Below, in pieces: positions 60,867 to 64,000 of a DNA stretch of 64,000 nucleotides; position 1 is the stretch's first letter; each line of letters starts with the position of its first letter. The notes under the pieces were generated by a model. The model ran no database searches and was not told the DNA's origin. It worked only from the letters and a program-made list of their open reading frames with translations. The DNA is from Parabacteroides sp. An277 (lineage in GTDB: Bacteria > Bacteroidota > Bacteroidia > Bacteroidales > Tannerellaceae). The stretch lies in assembly GCF_002159645.1 (NCBI RefSeq), contig NZ_NFJB01000017.1, forward strand, positions 20,538-84,537. Direction: 5' to 3'. The translations under genes were made by a program, and so were the position numbers.

Positions 60867-61967
60867 TTATATATTACTTTGCCTCCTCCGAATCCGCTTA
60901 TCAAATCCCATATTAAGACCCGTCCAAACCACAATATCCAGTACGAAAAGGAGGGTCAGGTTTAATACATGGATCAATAACACATTCGAAAGGACAAACA
61001 AACCGGACATCAAAAGGATCAACACCATGCTCCGCCGGTGCGAAAAACCCATGGCCAAGAATTTATGATGGATGTGGTTCCTATCGGGTTGGAACAAAGG
61101 CTTATGATTCCGAAAACGGAACAACACGACGCGAATCACATCTAAAGCCGGTACCAACAACGGGGCAAAAGCCGTTACGACACTACGCGGCGTTTGGTAT
61201 GTCTCGTGTTCGTACATCGCACAACTAATCACCAAAAATGAAAGTAGATAGCCTAAGGTAAGGCTTCCTGTATCCCCCATGAATATCTTCCGGCAGTTCT
61301 CTGCCCGACCGAATACATTATAATAAAAGAAAGGAAGCAAGACACCGACCGCAAGCAAGGCTAATAAAGCCAACGCCTCAACCCGATGAAACCAGAAAAA
61401 CAGACCTACCGTCAGGAAGGCTACCATGCAAAGGCCGGAAGCCAGGCCGTCTATCCCGTCTATCAAATTGATGGCGTTGGTAATAAACACAACGAATACA
61501 ATTGTCAGCGGTATGCCTATCCAAGGGGGTATCGCCCCAATCCCGAACAGACCGTATAGGTTATTGAGCCATAATCCTCCTAATGGAAAGAAACTTGCCA
61601 CGAGGAACTGGATTAGAAATTTCTTCCGATAGCGGACTCCTATCAAATCGTCCGTAATCCCCACCAGATAAAGCAGTATCATACCGCAAAACAAGAGGCT
61701 GAACTGCGTGTACATCTCCGGACGCGGCATCTTTTCGTCCCACCAACTGGGGAATAGAGTAATCATCGCCTCATAAAAAGTAAAGCAGAAGAAGATAACC
61801 GGATAAAAAGAAATACCGCCCAAGCGGGGAATCGCCCCGACATGGTCTTTTCGTCCGTCCGGTACATCAAACAACCGTTTACGAAAGGCTATCACCAAAA
61901 TATGGGGTATCAACAAAGCCGATAAACCGATAGCGATTACAAAAAACAAAATCAGTAAAAAAGACAT
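60867..61967 (-). CDS. WecA/WbpL-like initiating sugar-phosphate transferase
   Basis: 366 residues, about 11 membrane helices. MraY/WecA family motifs: ITNAINLIDGIDGLASGLCM (Asp-rich), FMGDTGSLTLGYLLSF and DRNHIHHKFLAMGFSHRRS (HIHH). It transfers a HexNAc-1-phosphate to undecaprenyl phosphate and starts repeat-unit synthesis. WbpL-type members prefer UDP-D-FucNAc or QuiNAc, which would fit the CapN-like gene at 35.3-36.3 kb. It is the first gene after the invertible promoter. Confidence 0.92.
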   Translation of the reverse strand: MSFLLILFFVIAIGLSALLIPHILVIAFRKRLFDVPDGRKDHVGAIPRLGGISFYPVIFFCFTFYEAMITLFPSWWDEKMPRPEMYTQFSLLFCGMILLYLVGITDDLIGVRYRKKFLIQFLVASFFPLGGLWLNNLYGLFGIGAIPPWIGIPLTIVFVVFITNAINLIDGIDGLASGLCMVAFLTVGLFFWFHRVEALALLALLAVGVLLPFFYYNVFGRAENCRKIFMGDTGSLTLGYLLSFLVISCAMYEHETYQTPRSVVTAFAPLLVPALDVIRVVLFRFRNHKPLFQPDRNHIHHKFLAMGFSHRRSMVLILLMSGLFVLSNVLLIHVLNLTLLFVLDIVVWTGLNMGFDKRIRRRQSNI

Positions 61968-62225
61968 CTTCTCTCTTTGGCTATGTGGTTATTACTAATT
62001 AATAATCAGCGTCATATATAATATTACTTTTTATCTTACCTACAAAGCAAAGCTTCCGTCAGTCCCAGTGTTTACTTTCCCCTGACGTTTCTTTTTTTGT
62101 ACTTCTCTTCGTAAGAGAGGTACATTTTTTCTACTTCTTTCTTTCTCAAAAGAATAAGGATTGGAGAAATTAAACCGTCTCTACCTAAGAAAACTTTCTT
62201 TCTTGCCGGTCTATTCTCTAAAAGT

Positions 62226-62300
62226 CGTCGATATTTTTATATCTTTAAGTTGAAGATATACAAATATCGTCGATGTTTTCACAAATATCGACGATACGTA
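62226..62300. promoter_or_regulatory. Operator-like dyad cluster inside the invertible segment
   Basis: TATCGTCGAT (62265-62274) and ATCGACGATA (62287-62296) are exact reverse complements 12 bp apart. A 20-bp pair (62226-62245 with 62253-62272) matches at 18 positions. Repeated CGTCGAT units suggest sites for a regulator or for the recombinase itself. Confidence 0.6.
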
Positions 62301-62405
62301 AAGATATTATACCTTGTATAAAACTTATTCAAAAACGTTTTCCCGCTTTTCTGTTGCTTAAACCAGAAAATGAGGCTTTTTCATCTTAAAAACAAGGCTT
62401 GTATC

Positions 62406-62420
62406 TCTCTTACGAAGAGA
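62406..62420 (+). promoter_or_regulatory. Third recombination-core-like site
   Basis: TCTCTTACGAAGAGA, identical to the core of the right repeat (62483-62497) and in direct orientation to it, inverted to the left core (62104-62118). Confidence 0.65.
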
Positions 62421-62435
62421 TTTTCAGAATTTTCC

Positions 62436-62465
62436 TTGCTACATTCATATTTTTACGTACCTTTG
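62436..62465 (+). promoter_or_regulatory. Promoter within the invertible segment, pointing away from the capsule genes (OFF)
   Basis: TTG (62436-62438), 19-bp spacer, TACCTTTG (62458-62465): a near-consensus Bacteroidetes promoter on the plus strand, between the third core site and the right repeat. Inversion about the repeats would place the -7 box at 62136-62143 on the minus strand, about 170 bp from the WecA-like start. Confidence 0.85.
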
Positions 62466-62514
62466 TGCACAGAAAATGTACCTCTCTTACGAAGAGAAGG
62501 ACATTCTTACTTCC

Positions 62515-63732
62515 TCATAAAGATTTCAAAATCATTTTATTGGCTTTATCTACGGAAGCATTATCCAACGAGGCGAGATAGATTTGGGTGGTTGTCTCCG
62601 AATCGTGCCCCATACATTCACTAATCACCGAAAGAGGGACATGTTTGCTCCGGGCGATACTGGCCCAGGCATGGCGAGCCACATACATCGTCAACGGTTT
62701 GAGCAACCCAAGCCCTTTCCCCAACGCTTTCAGATGCCGATTGATGCGATGCGCCTCCGTAAGGTACTGGCGTCGCTCCTTTTCGCCCCAATTCCGGATG
62801 ATAGACAATAAATAAGGAGAATCCGCTTGCGAATAGCGGTCTACAATCTCCTGCATACAAGGTTCCCAATGGATGAACAATTGCTGACCGGTCTTCTTTC
62901 GCCGATAAGCCAAACAACCATTCCGCAAGTCCGACTTCTTCAAGAAAGCCATATCGACAAACGACATGCCCCGCGTATAGAAACTAAAAAGAAACATATC
63001 GCGGGCATAGCAAGAGGCCGAACCAGGCAAAAGCTCCAAATCCCTCAGTCTACGCACTACCGGCAAAGAAACCGCCCGCTTGAGCGTCTTTTCGTTTCCC
63101 GTATACACCTGTTTGAAAGGCGAACGCGAAGCCATCAACTCCTTCTCGACCGCCCGATTATAGACCGCCCGCAAGATACGCATATAAAAAGAAATCGTAT
63201 TAAAAGAGACACCCCGCTTCTGCAACCACGCCTCGTAGGCAAGCATCAAATGCGCATCCACTTCGTCCAACAACACATCCCGATACGAACGGAAAGCCGA
63301 AAAGCTATTCAAAGCAGAAGCATACGCCTCGCTCGTACGCGGTTTATCTAATTGAACCAACTCGGCCACGACACGCCGCATCCACGCACAAAAGAAAAGA
63401 TTACCCTGCCGACCCGTATAGACTTCGAACAAATCGTTCGGGGTATATTCCTTTTGCTGTTCGTCTAAGAAAGCAATACACCGTTTCCACTTACGGACAT
63501 CTTCTGCAATCCATTCCTGAATCAACGTAACCTGCGCCCGTCTTCCTTCGTCTGTCGACACCAACAACACCTGCGCACAAGCCGGATTCCACTCTTCCGG
63601 GAAAAGTTCATACGAAGTCGGAACCCGCTTTACACGCCGATTACACACCAATTTGTAATAAATCAAACCCTTCTCGGCACCTTGTACCGGGAATTTAAAC
63701 TTAACTTTGATTGAGGTCATACCCTTATCCAT
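62515..63732 (-). CDS. Tyrosine recombinase, probable promoter invertase
   Basis: 405 residues. N-terminal SAM-like core-binding domain (FFCAWMRRVVAELVQLDKPR, AYEAWLQKRGVSFNTISFYM) and a C-terminal catalytic domain with Arg in FLFSFYTRGMSFVDM, YVARHAWASIARSK (His-x-x-Arg region variant RHAWAS), ECMGHDSETTTQIYLASLD (Gly-His and nucleophile Tyr). This is the Bacteroidetes integrase type that includes capsule promoter invertases. The stop lies 12 bp from the right inverted repeat. The plus-strand promoter in the present orientation would produce antisense RNA across this gene. Confidence 0.9.
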   Translation of the reverse strand: MDKGMTSIKVKFKFPVQGAEKGLIYYKLVCNRRVKRVPTSYELFPEEWNPACAQVLLVSTDEGRRAQVTLIQEWIAEDVRKWKRCIAFLDEQQKEYTPNDLFEVYTGRQGNLFFCAWMRRVVAELVQLDKPRTSEAYASALNSFSAFRSYRDVLLDEVDAHLMLAYEAWLQKRGVSFNTISFYMRILRAVYNRAVEKELMASRSPFKQVYTGNEKTLKRAVSLPVVRRLRDLELLPGSASCYARDMFLFSFYTRGMSFVDMAFLKKSDLRNGCLAYRRKKTGQQLFIHWEPCMQEIVDRYSQADSPYLLSIIRNWGEKERRQYLTEAHRINRHLKALGKGLGLLKPLTMYVARHAWASIARSKHVPLSVISECMGHDSETTTQIYLASLDNASVDKANKMILKSL

Positions 63733-63865
63733 TATTTTAGTAAAACATAAAAACTACAGAGTATAACCATCGAAACGAAATCTCAGCTAAACTGTTTTTC
63801 TCAGAAATCGCCTTCCGCCATTTGGGCTAGCGTGAAAAGAATCTAAAAATAAAGTTTTTTCTTCG

Positions 63866-64000
63866 TTCTTTTTCCTTGATGAAAAAGAACCAAAAAATCA
63901 AGGCTTACACTCCAGCGGCTACAAATTCGCGGCGCGGAGCGGAAATCTCGGAAAACTCGCTTCGCTCAAACAACCGAGATTTCTTTTCGCTCCGCTTGGA
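63866..64000 (-). repeat. Divergent, longer relative of the 81-bp element (B7)
   Basis: Begins like B1-B6 (TTCTTTTTCCTTGATG, AAAAAGAACCAAAAAATCAA), then has about 45 extra bases including GGCGCGGAGCGG, and ends with CTCGGAAAACTCGCTTCGCT and CCGAGATTTC. The outer GCGGAGCG/CGCTCCGC pairing enlarges the stem. It runs off the window edge. The rest of 63733-63865 shows nothing recognisable. Confidence 0.75.

Larger units (their letters stand above)
62098..62503. promoter_or_regulatory. Invertible promoter segment flanked by inverted repeats
   Basis: Perfect 27-bp inverted repeats lie at 62102-62128 and 62473-62499 (30 of 31 when extended outward). Each contains the dyad TCTCTT-CGT/ACG-AAGAGA. The 344 bp between them carry one strong promoter and operator-like dyads. 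A tyrosine recombinase gene starts 12 bp beyond the right repeat. This is the arrangement of phase-variable capsule promoters in Bacteroides and Parabacteroides. The 130 bp between the left repeat and the WecA-like ATG hold no good promoter of their own. Confidence 0.88.

Noticed and set aside
62370..62624. 84-codon plus-strand frame across the right inverted repeat
   Set aside because: It spans the recombination site and runs into the recombinase gene in antisense; no coding evidence.
1..64000. tRNA, rRNA or intact insertion sequences
   Set aside because: No cloverleaf, rRNA core or transposase was found on reading both strands; weak tRNA signals could have been missed by eye.

Overview
The window looks like a Bacteroidales chromosome, most likely Parabacteroides or a close relative. 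The evidence is the Bacteroidetes promoter signature (-7 box TAnnTTTG, often with an upstream TTTG or TTG), Bacteroidetes-restricted families (DUF4248, HU-related DNA-binding protein, fimbrillin-like/GLUG lipoprotein), the mreBCD-mrdA-rodA order, and a capsule locus headed by a tyrosine recombinase and an invertible promoter. No rRNA, tRNA, CRISPR array or intact insertion sequence was seen. The species is an inference.

Layout. (1) 1-10.1 kb is core chromosome: the end of an ECF-type sigma factor, a 23-bp tandem repeat block, then the cell-shape operon mreB-mreC-mreD-mrdA-rodA, purH and a CPA1 cation/proton antiporter, all but the sigma factor on the minus strand. (2) 10.4-24.3 kb is a minus-strand run. 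It starts with two OmpA-like proteins, Wza, a Wzc-type tyrosine kinase and a CpsB phosphatase. It continues into a 54-residue peptide, a GLUG lipoprotein, an HprK-like kinase, an S26-type peptidase, a PqqD-like protein, a nucleotidyltransferase and an ABC exporter, which resembles a peptide-modification system. (3) 24.6-28.0 kb is a replication-like module: winged-helix protein, DnaB-type helicase, DnaG-type primase and DUF4248 protein. It is followed by a frameshifted gene and, at 28.9-30.8 kb, an ATPase plus PD-(D/E)XK-like nuclease pair. (4) 31-32.6 kb carries a plus-strand HU-like protein, a glucosaminidase and a small membrane protein. (5) 32.8-53.5 kb is a capsule/O-antigen type cluster with genes for UDP-L-FucNAc (fnlABC), UDP-ManNAcA (wecBC), Wzx, Wzy, about six glycosyltransferases and WbuC. 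Toxin-antitoxin genes and an unexplained three-gene operon interrupt it. (6) 53.7-60.8 kb is an island of six gene cassettes: three HEPN/nucleotidyltransferase pairs, a GNAT pair, a PIN pair and an ATPase-nuclease-phosphatase operon. Each ends in an almost identical 81-bp element in the same orientation. (7) 60.9-63.7 kb holds a WecA/WbpL-like initiating transferase, a promoter between inverted repeats, and the recombinase that probably flips it.

How it works together. The recombinase (62.5-63.7 kb) would switch the promoter at 62.44-62.47 kb. As written here that promoter points away from the capsule genes (OFF). In the other orientation it would fire into the initiating transferase and the capsule cluster. 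The sugar genes predict a polymer with L-FucNAc and ManNAcA, assembled by the Wzx/Wzy route and exported by the Wza/Wzc/CpsB set about 30-40 kb away on the same strand. The most novel-looking elements are the 81-bp-punctuated cassette island, the two ATPase-nuclease pairs of similar design, the three-site promoter switch, and the peptide/HprK/PqqD/S26/nucleotidyltransferase/ABC run fused to the polysaccharide export operon.
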